This document shows, piece by piece, positions 23,780 through 37,239 of a stretch of 64,000 nucleotides of DNA. A program made the translations under genes and the position numbers. Where the stretch lies: assembly GCA_024036415.1 (NCBI GenBank), contig JAMWET010000668.1:1265501-1329500 (forward strand). The letters run 5' to 3'. The notes under the pieces were generated by a model that was not told the origin of the DNA, did not search any database, and worked only from the letters and a program-made list of their open reading frames with translations. The first letter of the stretch is position 1, and each line of letters begins with the position of its first letter. This DNA comes from Prochilodus magdalenae (Eukaryota > Chordata > Actinopteri > Characiformes > Prochilodontidae).

Positions 23780-25880
23780 ACTCTTCCAGGCTGCTGAAGC
23801 TGTGGTTATGCAGTTTTGTATAAATTAAACTGCTAAAATTGGCTACATAGACAACTTGTGGGCAAACATATTCCCATGGACATTGTCATAGTAAGACCAG
23901 AAATGAGTCCCAAGACCACCACCATTTGGGTAAGGCACAGCTCAAACAGCATCAATTACCTACTTTTTATGAAGACTGTGACAGTACAGGGCTATTTCAA
24001 TTTCAGGGGGAATTTAAAATGGGATATTTTGCTAGACAATAAAGATTAACACAATTAACCCAAGAGGATATCAGAGGAGGATTTGTGTATGAAAGCATTT
24101 GTATATGAAAACAGTGTTTAATAATCTGGGTAATAAACTGGTGTTGCACAGATAGACATTGTGGTAGCTAAAGAACACCTAATGACAAACTAGATCAGTT
24201 TATGTTGCTGTGGACAAGCTAACAACTTTTAATTAAAGTTATCCAGAATCTTGTTAAAGGTGTGGACCCTGAAGTTGGCTTTTAATTTTCCATTCCACCT
24301 TCAGTTACATTCTGCCACCTGTACAAGCTGTAGGATTGAAGGTGGAACATGTAATTACTGTCCCGACCTCTCACTATTTAGTTATACCAGTGTAAATACT
24401 GTTTACAATTCTGTAGCATCTTCAAAAAAAGGAGTTTTGAGCTAAAACAGAGCATGCTGTCTTCATTTGAATAACCTGACAAAAGAGACTCAAAGCCTTT
24501 GCTTACTGTTTTCCAAATGAGACATAAGTTACTTACATGTTGACATATAAAGAAGAATTCCACAGATTTTTCACTATTTCTGTAGAATCCAATGGTTAAC
24601 AGATTCATTCATTCGCTGTAAAATGTTCAGTTCTGGAGGAGAGAGAGTACTGTATTGTTTAGAGTGCTGGTGATAGGAAACAGACGTCTGACGAGTTTAA
24701 TGTCTCTAAAGCAATGCTCCACTTTTCTGCATAGTGTAGTTCCAGCTGTTATCTGCCACACCTTCTGCAGCCAATTAATGTCTTCTGAAGTTCTTGATTG
24801 GCTGGATCAGGGTCAGTTAGGGGTGGTGAGCCTGTTTGATGAGGGTTGAAAACAAACTCAGAATCTCTCCAGAAGGAGAGTTGGTGATGGGTGCTCTGAA
24901 AACCACCTTCATAGACATGAAATGGCTGTATTTGGTTTATAGACACAGCAATCCCTGATTCTTACTAGCACCACTTTCAGAAACTCTCTCTACAATGGAC
25001 CATTTTACCTCAAAACACTCCTAATGAGTTTGGTAACTGTCTCAGCCTCCCACATCCTTTGTGTCTTTGCTTTGATAGAATATGGCACAGCATTGATGAT
25101 ATTATGAATCCAGGTGATATTATATCAGCTGGAGCATTAGGCTAAGATTGGAGAGTGCAGGGCACGCCCTTGTCAGTACATGGTTGCTAATCTAGATAAT
25201 AGAGTGCAGTGGTGGAATACTTGGTCAATGATTCAGACAGGACGAAAGTTCCTATACTGTCTTGAGGTAGACGGACCGTAACAGATATTGCAGTGGAATG
25301 TTAATGGCATTTGTCTTACAATGGGCGTTGGTGAACCAAAGCAAGCACACGCCCGTTCTCTCACCCTGTGTAAGTTAATAAGTCTCTTTCATTGCACTAA
25401 AATAAACAGTTCAAGCAGAACAGCATGGAACAGTAGTAAGCACTGGGGCGCAGATTTATAACAAGGCAGTGTATAGCTAAAGAAGGCCACACTAAGATCA
25501 TTTCTGAACTTTGTGTTTCCATAACCCTCCATAGCATCTTTCTATAAATGGCTCACAGCTTAGCAAACAGCTACACCAATGTAAAACAGCTATGAAAACA
25601 TGTACAAGGCAGAAACCAGGGAGAAAAAAGCCCAGAATCCACGATTAATATGGGTATAAAATCGTGACTGGTTGCCATGCCCGGCGAACAGAGCAGGTTT
25701 ATTTAACCTAGCGCGCTAATGTTCACAGCTAAGTTGCTAGGAGAAGCTAGTCTTTGCTCCCCCTGTGTGTCAATGTGATTTGCTTTATCTGTCAGCATGC
25801 AGCTTGTGCATTGAATTTGCCCTGAGTGTACTGCTGCTCTAGTGTGGGAGGAGAGTGGGCGAAGGTGCATGGCATCTGCC
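23780..25880. other. unassigned stretch with possible MITE arms
   Basis: No gene recognised. Near 24,274 is a segment (aagttggcttttaattttcc) related to the inverted-repeat element at 14.9 kb. Frames of 60-76 codons lack motifs. Confidence 0.3.
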
Positions 25881-26340
25881 ACAGTCCACCGCCTGAGGAG
25901 AAATAGCAACACTTCACATTCAGACTCACTTCCACGGCAGGCCTCGCATTGTTAAGCAGGATAGATAGCAGCTGAATGCGATGTAGGCTAGCTTTCAATG
26001 AATCATATTTTGGCAAGGCGGCTTTCTCCTCACAGCACCCTCTCTCATGGAATGCGTTCAGAATGGATAAGACGATGTGGAAAATGGATCATAAAGGCTC
26101 CTTGGCAGCCATCGTGCTGAAATTAAAACTGCATGCATGTACCTTATTAATTACAGCTAGTTTTCCTGTTTGTTACTAGGTTAAGGCAAACCAAATCAAT
26201 CGGTTACTTTAAATGCCAACTTTGGCTAGCTCCCTGAACCCTTCGCCTTATTTGTTTAAATGCTCTTAGATTTCAAATGCCATTCAGCTGTAACTAGCTA
26301 TGTTTCCTTATTAGACTTTACATATGCCATATGACTGCCG
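25880..26340. other. low-repeat block, possible conserved non-coding element
   Basis: About 450 bp without transposon or simple repeat, with several TAATTA-like, AATCAATCGG and GCATGCATG motifs. The texture is that of a vertebrate enhancer in a gene desert. Conservation could not be tested here, and the ORFs through it carry no protein motif. Confidence 0.25.
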
Positions 26341-26399
26341 TAATATACACAGATGTTCATCTCTCAGAAGCCTCAACAACTAAGTATACTTTTTAAAAG

Positions 26400-26926
26400 G
26401 CTCAGTATTCAATGTGTTGACACTTTGCCTTTATTACAGACTCCATTCTTTTCAGGAGATGTTCTTTCAGGTTTTTAAAGAAATCTGCGGGGATATCTCT
26501 CCACTCCTTTAAAGTTCAGTCTTACAAACGTTATTTTTCTCCCCTCACACATTTTGTAATGTGGAGGCCTGAGATGGGCAATTCATTGTTCTGGTCTACT
26601 CAAAGTGGAGGGAAGGACAGAAACACATGTTTCAGATCTGAAGCAAGAGTGGAACTTGATTTTCTCTTCTCTCTTAACGCTGGACGCTTTAAGACTGTTT
26701 ATCTAACGGTGACAGTTTTGGTGTCATAAAAGGCCTTTGAACTCTGGTTTTGGAAACGCTTGCTTATTTTCCTTTGACTTTCCTCCTGCTTATGCACATA
26801 TCTCTTCTCCTTAGAAATATCTCCTGGAAAGTAAATAACTTAATACCCTAGCCCATATAAGACCATTTTGACTGAAAATAAAACAAATAAAGGGTGGTCT
26901 CTGACTTTTACACAGTACTGAAGCTT
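26400..26926. mobile_element. mariner-like non-autonomous element
   Basis: The right end reads gggtggtctctgacttttac followed by acagtact, matching the terminus of a widespread animal Tc1/mariner element ('cagtactgtgcaaaagtc' in reverse). The left side has the companion words 'cctttattacagactcc' and 'atctctccactcctt'. No transposase ORF remains. The left terminus is decayed and its position approximate. Confidence 0.5.
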
Positions 26927-26929
26927 AAT

Positions 26930-27955
26930 AGGACAGCATACATTCTTAAGTCAAATTAATTTCTATACTGCAACCCAGTAAGTGTCTTTACTCGCTGTAG
27001 CGTATTGAATGTATTTGTCCTGTCTGGGTTACCGTCCAAAACATATGTGTATTTTGAAGTGAATTCTGAAGTCTCTGGAATTGCCTCAGTCTAGGCAAAC
27101 CACAAGAGGGCTTGGGTACAGAGCTATTCGCCTTGTTTGTTAGAAGGTAGTTTGCAGACTGTTAACACAACGACACCAAAAGCAGCTCTGACACACTTCT
27201 CAACCACAATTATTTCTAAACACTACTTCTGCTGTCGAATGAAGGAAAAAGCTTGTGCAAAAGTTAAGAAGTTCTCCCTATCACTGACTGCTCACTGAGT
27301 AGCTCCTGGATTAGCTTTATTTTCCAGTTCATTTACAAACATGCATGTCTACATAGAACTGATTGTAAAATAAGTTTATTACAGAATGAAAACGGTTTTA
27401 TATGTGCTTCATTGCATGCTCCTAAATGTTCTGCTGTGCTGAAGGTTTGCTATAGATGCTACAAGGTAACCTGAGATAAAAGTTTGACAGTTGCAATAAT
27501 AATTAAGGGAGGCTGGACTTGACAGAATTGTGTAAACAGTCTATTGAGACTATCATTGCAGAATCACAGAGGCTTTCATGGTTTCAGGGTTAGGCGTGGG
27601 GCATGAAATTGCGCTGTTGCAGTGGTTTTAATCATTTCTCTCTCATTGATGTTACTTAGCAAATGCATGTCATTGAGTCCGTTGAGTACAAAAAACAGCA
27701 AGCTGTTCATTTTACTTGATAAACGTTTGTTTGGTCAATGCAATTTTTTCCATTGGCTCCTGGCTCCATGTATTAGCATATTTGGCATGTTCTCCCCTGT
27801 TGTTGCACTTTACCTGCCTTCCCTTGAGACTGCCTAGCCTCCCTGGTTGTAAGCATGAGTTAGCACTGTGTACTATAGTAAAACGTAATTTTTTAAATTA
27901 GGTATTTTAGCTTCTATTGACTTTATTATTATATTTTCATTAAAAACCTAAGCAT
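26930..27955. other. unassigned stretch
   Basis: No gene, RNA or repeat was recognised. Confidence 0.35.
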
Positions 27956-27959
27956 ATTA

Positions 27960-28745
27960 CACTCTTTATCAAGATACAAGCACAAATAGTTGTACCCAGG
28001 ATGAATTAACAAACAGCAATGAAATTGTGGGTACGTTTGACATTGTGAGACATGCAAATGATTCAAGTTTCACACTCGGCCACATAAGGAAGCCTTATCG
28101 CTGTACCTGACTGACCCAACAGCCACTATTGTGGACAATCAGCGATCAGTGATGCCCTCCATGAGTCATCTTGTTAGTGCCAGCACCATTGGCCAACAGC
28201 AGCACACCTCATGACTACATGCAAGTAGACCATTACGACGAATGCCCTTAACACCACGTCAACATCGGCAAAGACTGCAATGGTGTCAAAATATCAGCGG
28301 GATCATCTTCAATAACGAGTACTGCTTTCCTCTTGGTGAATACAACCAGCGAATCTGTGTGTGGAGGGACCGTGATGAGCGCCAAGATGAATGGTTTGTT
28401 GTCACACATAACATGTTCAAAAGGCCTGGTATTGCTCCACCCCTACCACAAAATCTACAATACTGTATTAGAATATTCAAGCAGCAAGGAATGCATTATC
28501 GCAGGACACCATTAGGAACCTCTACAACTCCATGCTGAGATGTCTGACATGTTGCGTTAGCAGCATGGTGGCCAGACGCCATACTCAAAGACAATAAATC
28601 AATACATATTTCCCATGTCAGTTTCATTTTTACATCATGTATTCTTCCTGGTAACTTGTTTTTTTCCAAACAGCATTTTGATGATAAGTGTATGTTTAAA
28701 GAATGATTGCAGAATATGTTAAAATTAATAATCCACTCAGTACAC
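27960..28745 (+). mobile_element. internally deleted Tc1-like transposon, copy A
   Basis: The plus frame 28,242-28,538 encodes MPLTPRQHRQRLQWC, then IFNNEYCFPLGEYNQRICVW and DEWFVVTHN. This is the block of Tc1 transposases just before and around the first catalytic Asp (here 'NNE' in place of the usual 'SDE'). It then jumps directly to LPQNLQ and a degenerate TIRNLYNSML-type C-terminal segment. The middle, holding the second Asp and the Glu of the DDE triad, is missing. The upstream 280 nt and downstream 200 nt align with copy B at 31.8 kb. Ends are judged from that alignment. Confidence 0.75.
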
Positions 28746-28979
28746 ATTCACTCATGTTACTTTTGACATGGTCAAGCAGTCTCCATAGACAAACATTAGC
28801 AGTATAATACTTAGTAATGAAGAGCTTAATGATTTTAAAGGGGGCTTTGCCATAGAATGGCACCTTTTTCCGAGGTTCAGTTCATGAAACTTCTGCCCTG
28901 CTAGATCTATTATTGTAAAGTGAAAGCTTCTAAGAGCTACAGCTCAGCCACTAAGCAGCAGACCATGCAAACTCACACA

Positions 28980-29485
28980 GCAGGACTGCCAAATGCTGAT
29001 GTGCATACCACATAAAAGTCACCTATCTACTGTTACATCATTCCCTACACTGTCCAAACAGCCTCTGGAAGCAACATCAGCACAAGAACCGTGTATCGGG
29101 AGATTTATAAAATAGGTTTTCATGGCCGAGCGGCTGCACTCAAGTCTAAGATCACTACACACAATGCCAAGTGTTAACTGGAGTGCTCTAAAGTATGCCG
29201 CCACTGGACTCTGGAGCAATGAATCAAGTTTCAACATCTGGCAGACTGATGAATGATTCTGGGTTTGATGAATACCAAAAAAAAAAACGCTACCTACAGG
29301 AATGAATACTGCAAAAAGTAAAGTTTGGTGGTGGAAGGATAATGGGTCTGGTGCTGTTAGTTATAGTGAAGGATAGCGCTACAAAGTCATGTCAGACAGT
29401 TACTTGCTTTGGACTTTTCAACAGCAGTTTTGGAAAGGCCCTTTCCTGTGTTGGCCTGACAGGGCCCGGACTAGGAAATAGCTAG
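28980..29485 (+). mobile_element. Tc1-like transposon remnant (second subfamily)
   Basis: The plus strand translates to HGRAAALKSKITTHNAKC, then CRHWTLEQ and later a KVWWWKDNGSGAV stretch standing for the 'KFGGGGIMVWG' motif. These lie in the order expected of a Tc1 transposase around the first catalytic Asp. Stops, frame changes and a run of twelve A at about 29,278-29,288 have broken it. The 5' part and the C-terminal third were not seen. Confidence 0.75.
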
Positions 29486-29689
29486 ATAAAGATGGACAAA
29501 GACTTAAAAAAAAAACTATCCTATGTAGCCTTCCCAGCAATTATATAATTTAAATATCAGGAACTTGACTTTCTAAAATTCTGAAAGCTTAACAGAGGTA
29601 ATGACTTTGTGGAATGGCTTAGCAGTGTTTAAAGGGGAAAATGAAGTGTAAATGTTTATAAAAGACACAAAGAACATCACAAGCATCAC

Positions 29690-31045
29690 AAATGCACTTT
29701 ATTAGGAACACTGTACACCTACTCATTCACGCAGTTATATATAAAGTGTGGAAACAAGCAGCTTCATCAAGTTCATGTAATGTTCATATCAACCATCAGA
29801 TGGAATAAAATGTGATCTCAGTGATTTCGACCGTGGCAGGATAGTTGGTGACAGACTGGTTTGAGGCTTTTTGTGTTTTTACACACAACAGTCACATGAG
29901 TTTATTCAGAATGGTGGCATATGGAAAAACCAACCAGTGAGCTGCAGTTCTGCAGATAGAAACATCTTGTCAATGAGAGAATGGTTAAACTGATCGCTGT
30001 GATCTATTGAAGTGAGCAGAAAAGTATCTCAGAACTCACCCATGGAATGGACTTCAACCAAAATGGTCTCAGAATTGGCCACAACAACCCACTCCTTACC
30101 TGACAGCATGATTAATTCAACCAACCATCAGTTGACATTATGTTTCACAGTGGAAAGGATGGTGACGCTAGGTAGCAAAGCAGATAGCCCAGGGTAGTAA
30201 AATAACTTCTGATGTCCTTTCACTTTCATGGTGCCATGATATCTACACAGTACATATGTGCTTGCATGGATAAAATTATGTCATGTGTGCTGTACAATGC
30301 AGTCAGGAGAAGAAAGATAGTAAGTCATCTGAAAGTCATCATTTTTGCCAGTGCTTGAGGTATGTGGACTAACAGCTCTGATACTGTACTGTTAACACAC
30401 TGATCAGCTCTTACTTTCTCTGAATCTGGCAGTAAGTACAATATTTGCACATTGTGATGTGAGCCTTCAAATAGCCCCCTCGCTTTTAGCCACTCAAATT
30501 CATACCCTAATGTTGTCTTGGAGATGTAGCCTCTCTGAGGCACATTGGAACCTAATATGGCTTCTTTTCAAAGACAATGCCAATGGGTTTGTTCAAATAT
30601 TGGTATATTGTGAACAAAAAATAGCAAAAGACACATGTTCCTACCACCCATATGGAAACTTATGCCCATGGCTACAACAGTAGAAGATCATGTCGGGTTC
30701 CACGTCTGTCAGCCAAGAACAGAAAGCTGAGGCTGCAGTGGAAACAGGCTTACCTAAACTAGACAACACAAGAAAAGCGTAGCTTGGTATGATGAATCTC
30801 AATTTGTACAGTGGCACACAGATGTTAAGGTCAAAATTTGTCACCAACACCATGAATCCATAGACCCAACCTGCCTTGTGACAACAGCCAGGCTGGTGGA
30901 GGTGGTGTAGGAAACCTTTTCTTGACACACTGAGGGCCAGTTAAAACCAATCACTCATCACTGGAATGTCAGTCTATTTAAGTATTGTTGCAGCCTGTGT
31001 GCATATCCATTCAAGGCTATAATTTACCATGTTCTAATATTATAT
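29690..31045 (+). mobile_element. Tc1-like transposon remnant (third subfamily), interrupted
   Basis: Starts with ctttattaggaacactgta, a terminal-repeat sequence of a common fish Tc1 family. It is followed by an N-terminal part with 'gatttcgaccgtggcagg' and the TTVTxVYSEWWHMEKPTSE region (about 29,820-30,110). Similarity resumes at about 30,655 with SQEQKAEAAVETGL and the FVTNTMNP, TQPAL and QPGWWRWC blocks, up to about 31,035. Roughly 450 nt in between (30,190-30,640) does not fit the family and is probably an insertion or decayed sequence. The 3' end is replaced by an AT microsatellite. Numerous stops make it dead. Confidence 0.75.
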
Positions 31046-31104
31046 ATTATATTATATTATATATAATGTTTAATAGCCATATATATATATATATATGGCT
31101 ATTA

Positions 31105-31172
<68 letters not shown>
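31034..31172. repeat. AT-repeat with 34-bp perfect palindrome
   Basis: An AT-rich run followed by a pure AT array (31,105-31,172). Within it, 31,071-31,104 is a perfect palindrome built of taatagccat, an AT core and atggctatta. Cruciform-prone. Confidence 0.93.
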
Positions 31173-31173
<1 letters not shown>

Positions 31174-31174
31174 T

Positions 31175-31764
31175 GAACACAAACTGGATGTGTTCTATTT
31201 CCTGTTGAGTCCTCAGATTTGCAATCTTTTAGAACTCTGCTTTTTAAAAATAAATGTATGGATTTATGGACTTGAGAATTATTCCTTTAAATCTTATATT
31301 TTGGTCTCCAAATACTATTTCCCAGAACAACCAGTGCATTGCTTTGCTTCCAGCTGCTGTCCATGCTCAGCTGCACATACCAATGGACAGTGGATGAATC
31401 CCCCATAATGACAACACTAAACCTAGCGAAGTGTGCGCCATTTTCAAAGAGGGCCTCCCCCTTGCTCTGCAGGACCACCATGGACACTAATGGAGGAAGA
31501 GGAGCCATGGTCTAGAAAATACATCTGTAGATTGTAAGTGAAGTTTTTTTCAGTTCCTGAAAAGGTTTGTCCAGCTGTATATGTGCCAGTTTGCATCCTT
31601 ATAGATCCTGGTAAGAATTATGAGCGCTGTGTCTGAAAAAATGGTCTCTATGTCTGATCTGAAGTCAGAGAATTGATAGATGAAAAATAGGAAGAAGTAC
31701 AAAAGCAAATATAGAAATATTGCTGACAGTACACTGCATAGCATAAACATTAATCATCAAAAGT
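31175..31764. other. unassigned stretch between Tc1 copies
   Basis: No gene motif. Could include the decayed 3' end of the preceding transposon. Confidence 0.3.
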
Positions 31765-32460
31765 TGAACAAATGGTTGCACCCAAAAGGAATCAAATCTC
31801 AGGAATAAAACTTAGTTTAGAGGTTTGACATCATAAGATAAGCAAGTGATTCAAGTTTCACATTGGGTGTTTATGTGACCTAAGCAGGGACAGTTATTGC
31901 TGTAACTAACTGACTCAACAGCCATGATTGTAGAGATTCACCAATCAGTGATGCGCTTCGTGAGTTATCCTGTCATTGCCAGCACTACTGGCAGATGCAG
32001 GACTACATGTATGCAGACCATTACGACGACTGCCCTTAACACCACGTCAATGTTGCCAAAAACTGCAACGGTGTCATGCCAGACTGTCATGGCGTGACTC
32101 TGAATGGCAGCGGGTCATTTTCAGTGACAAGTCACACTTTTGTCTTGGTGGAAACGGCAAACAAATCTATGTGTGGAGGCACCATACTTCATGCCAAGAC
32201 AAGCGGTTTGTTGTCATGAGTCACAGCTCCAGTAGGCATTGTGTCAATCCACCTTCACCCCTACCACAAAATCTGCAGGAGCTGTGTAAAAATATTCAAG
32301 CTGCATGGAATGGATTATCACAACACACCATTAGGAACTCTATGCTAAAACATCCATACTGAGGGACTCTACTTCTGTATGTGTAACTTAATAAATATAA
32401 GTTTATCATCAGTTATTTTCCCTGGTAACCTTTATATTTCTTCTGAATATATATGGTACT
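31765..32460 (+). mobile_element. internally deleted Tc1-like transposon, copy B
   Basis: The plus frame 31,976-32,362 is the better preserved of the pair. It reads RRLPLTPRQCCQKLQRC, then LSWRDSEWQRVIFSDKSHFC (the 'SDE' catalytic block with K for E), IYVWRHHTSCQDKRFVVMSH, and then LPQNLQELCKNIQAAWNGL and TIRNSML. The segment between FVVMSH and LPQNLQ, which should hold the second catalytic Asp and the Glu, is absent, exactly as in copy A. The first 200 nt also align to copy A, as does the 'ccctggtaac' block after the stop. Non-autonomous. Confidence 0.8.
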
Positions 32461-32478
32461 ATATATATATATATATAT
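32459..32478. repeat. (AT)n microsatellite
   Basis: Short pure AT run at the right edge of Tc1 copy B. Confidence 0.9.
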
Positions 32479-32479
32479 G

Positions 32480-33240
32480 CATACTTTTTAACTCTTGTCG
32501 TTTTTAAAAGGCTGAATTAGGGTTTTATTAATACTGCTAAAACATATATTCACAAGGCAAAAACACACACTTACAATACTATATGGAGGATCTCTATAAA
32601 ATTTAGATGACACCGAAAAGGTTTATGGTACCATCCACTGCTGTGGAGAAATGAATAGGCAGGGATCTATCTTTCTGTTGCCTCATGTTTATTGGCACAC
32701 AGCACAAGAGCAACACCCATGAGCTCATGGAGATTGTCCTGGCTTCAGGCCCATCCCTGTCCACCCCTCACTGTGTGTTTCATACATGCACAATACCCCT
32801 GGGCCATCAGACAGATGTTTACAGCTCACAAATCATTGCATTAGGGGACACAGTGGATGCTATTATTATTTTGCCAAGGGTGTAATCAGATCTAAAAATG
32901 ATTCATTAAAACCCATCAAAATACAGCAAAATGCTGTGGCCATGAAGGGGCATTCGGCATTTGGGTGATTGTTTGTGTAAAAGCCTTTTTATCAGCTTTT
33001 CTAAAAGCCGATGAATTCATTGATATACTTTCCCATTTGTAGCGTGTGGCCCAAAACTTAATTTCCTTTCTCTCGTAATGTTTTAGTTTCATACTACTTA
33101 CTGAATAATCCACAGCAGTAGTACAGTAGAACAGTAGTAGTAATAGTACTAGTGTTAAATACCTTAGTGGGTTACCCTGAGGGCCTTCTAGTCTGTCATT
33201 ATTAGTCAATAAATGTATCGTCTCTGTTGTGCTTAAACTC
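32480..33240. other. unassigned stretch
   Basis: No gene or clear repeat was recognised. Confidence 0.35.
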
Positions 33241-33249
33241 TGAAGTTTT

Positions 33250-33680
33250 AGATGACCCCCTTTTACACTTTAAATGGTCAGGAGCCCCACAGGACCACCA
33301 CAGAGCAGGTATTATGTGGGTGATGGATCATTCTCAGCACTATAGTGGCACTGGTGGTGTGTTAGTCTGTGCTGTGCTGGTGTGAGTGGATCGAACAGAG
33401 CAGTGCTCCTGGAGACTTCAGTGTCACTGCTAGTCCACCAACCAGCAACATCCAGCCAACAGTGTCCTGTGGGCAGCATCCTGTGACCGCTAATGAAGGA
33501 TGAGCAAGGATAAGCAATACAAACTGTGCAGCAATAGATGAGCTATACCGTGTTTGAATTTACATCTGTGGAGGTCCTGATAGTTAAAGAACATGGTGAA
33601 AGAGTGATTGCACAGTATGCAGGATAACAGATAGACTACAGTCTGTAATTGCAGAATATGCTAGTTGGTGCTGATGAAAT
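33250..33680 (+). mobile_element. long-palindrome MITE, copy 2
   Basis: Shares accaccacagagcaggta, ggatcattctcagcac, the 'ggtggtgtgttagt' block, 'gtcctgtgggcagc' and 'gcaatagatgagcta' in the same order as copies 1 and 3. The right half is shortened compared with copy 3. No coding capacity. Confidence 0.75.
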
Positions 33681-33984
33681 GGATAATGAGTGCAAATACG
33701 AAGCAGGTGTATTTAATCAAAAGTCTGGTCAGCCAGTATTTGATCTATTGTATTAAACTATACCTTATAGCATACCTAAACTCACATTACATATTAATAT
33801 CTGTTCTGGACATTAGAGCAATAAAAATGCTAACTAGAGTAACCCATGACTTTGTGTCTGCAAAACGGAGGTTATAATTATACTTCAGCAGTGACAGAAA
33901 TAAAGAAATGTTAGAAGGAGAAAAAGCTGCAGCAGGGTCTCTAAAAAGGAGGTCTGAATGTCAAGCCTGGGAGAGTGAGGGAGA

Positions 33985-34010
33985 GAGAGAGGGAGAAAGA
34001 GAGAGCTGCC
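33985..34010. repeat. short GA-rich run
   Basis: An interrupted gagaga/gggaga purine run at the left edge of a low-repeat block. Confidence 0.8.
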
Positions 34011-34559
34011 TTTAACTCAAAAGTTAAGCCCCAGTTTGGATACTGTGATTCAGCAGGCAGGCCCCGCTGCTACTGATCATGCACACAATTAAACCCAAAG
34101 TATGCCACTGGATGAATTGACTCTGCAATTGTCGAGGCATCAATTATTCAGTGGCCGAGCGTTTCAGTACCACCATCATGCTCCTCTCGTAGAAAGTGGC
34201 AGAGCCACGCATGTGATTGGAGCGTCAGAGACTGCCCAAGTGTTCATTAAAGCCCCCCAAAAAAGAGTGTGCGGACAGAGGGGGAGGATAACAAGACCCT
34301 GGAGTGGCTTGCGCGCTCGTGCGCATCTACGAGCCGATAAACCATTCCCTTTCGCACAAGCATGTCAAACCCACCTACCGACTCAGCAAAACAAGCTGTT
34401 CTTTTGTCCCTGCGGGAACGCAGGCTACATTCATTTGTTCTGTAATTTGGTGCCTTGGCCGAAGGATTAGCACAAGCCAAAACTTCAACGTCTAGGCGTC
34501 TAGAGGTGACACGAGAACATGGGGCCACTGCAGGAGGGGCACAGTCCTTGTAATTAGTG

Positions 34560-34560
<1 letters not shown>
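34010..34560. other. low-repeat block, possible conserved non-coding element
   Basis: About 550 bp with higher GC, several CpGs (for example around 34,310-34,340) and no transposon. It includes gaattgactctgcaattg and catcaattattcag, homeobox-like cores. The 93-122 codon frames on opposite strands overlap and carry no motif. A regulatory role is an inference only. Confidence 0.25.
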
Positions 34561-36767
<2,207 letters not shown>

Positions 36768-36899
36768 TTACTGGCATAAACTCATTAACTACTGCATTAG
36801 AAACACCCTATGCAATGATAACACATAAGTTATGAATATTCTACGTAGGTTGCTAGACTTAAAATAAAGTGTTATAATAATCGCCATAGAAAAGCATTG

Positions 36900-37235
36900 C
36901 CAATTGTATGGGATGCTCAGGTCCACATCAGCCTAGGGTCAATATACAACAATGCCAAGCTTCAGCTAGAAGTCTATAAAGCCCCCTAGTATTGAACTGT
37001 TGAGTAGTGGAACTGTGCTCTCTGGAATGATGAAGCTTCATCCAATTCCTTTGGGATGAATTGGTAGTGACATTTATGATCCAGAACTGATTATCCAACA
37101 TCATTATCTGACCTCACCAAAGCTCTTGTGACTGAATGCAATCAAACTGTCACTGCAACATCTAGTACAAAACCTTCTTAGAATAGTAGATACTATTACT
37201 GCGACAAAGTTGGGACAGGAGGAGTTTTGTAGCAA
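36900..37235 (+). mobile_element. Tc1-like fragment with internal deletion
   Basis: The left part contains 'caatgccaagc', 'ctataaagccccc' and 'gtgctctctggaatgatgaa', the block before the first catalytic Asp ('LWSDE'). This joins directly to 'tccaattcctttgggatgaattgg', the 'PIxxLWDEL' block after the DDE Glu. 'ctgacctcaccaaagctcttgtg' and 'caacatctagt' follow in the normal C-terminal order. About half the transposase is missing between them. It resembles the subfamily seen at 29.0 kb and 45.8 kb. Confidence 0.65.
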
Positions 37236-37239
37236 ACTC

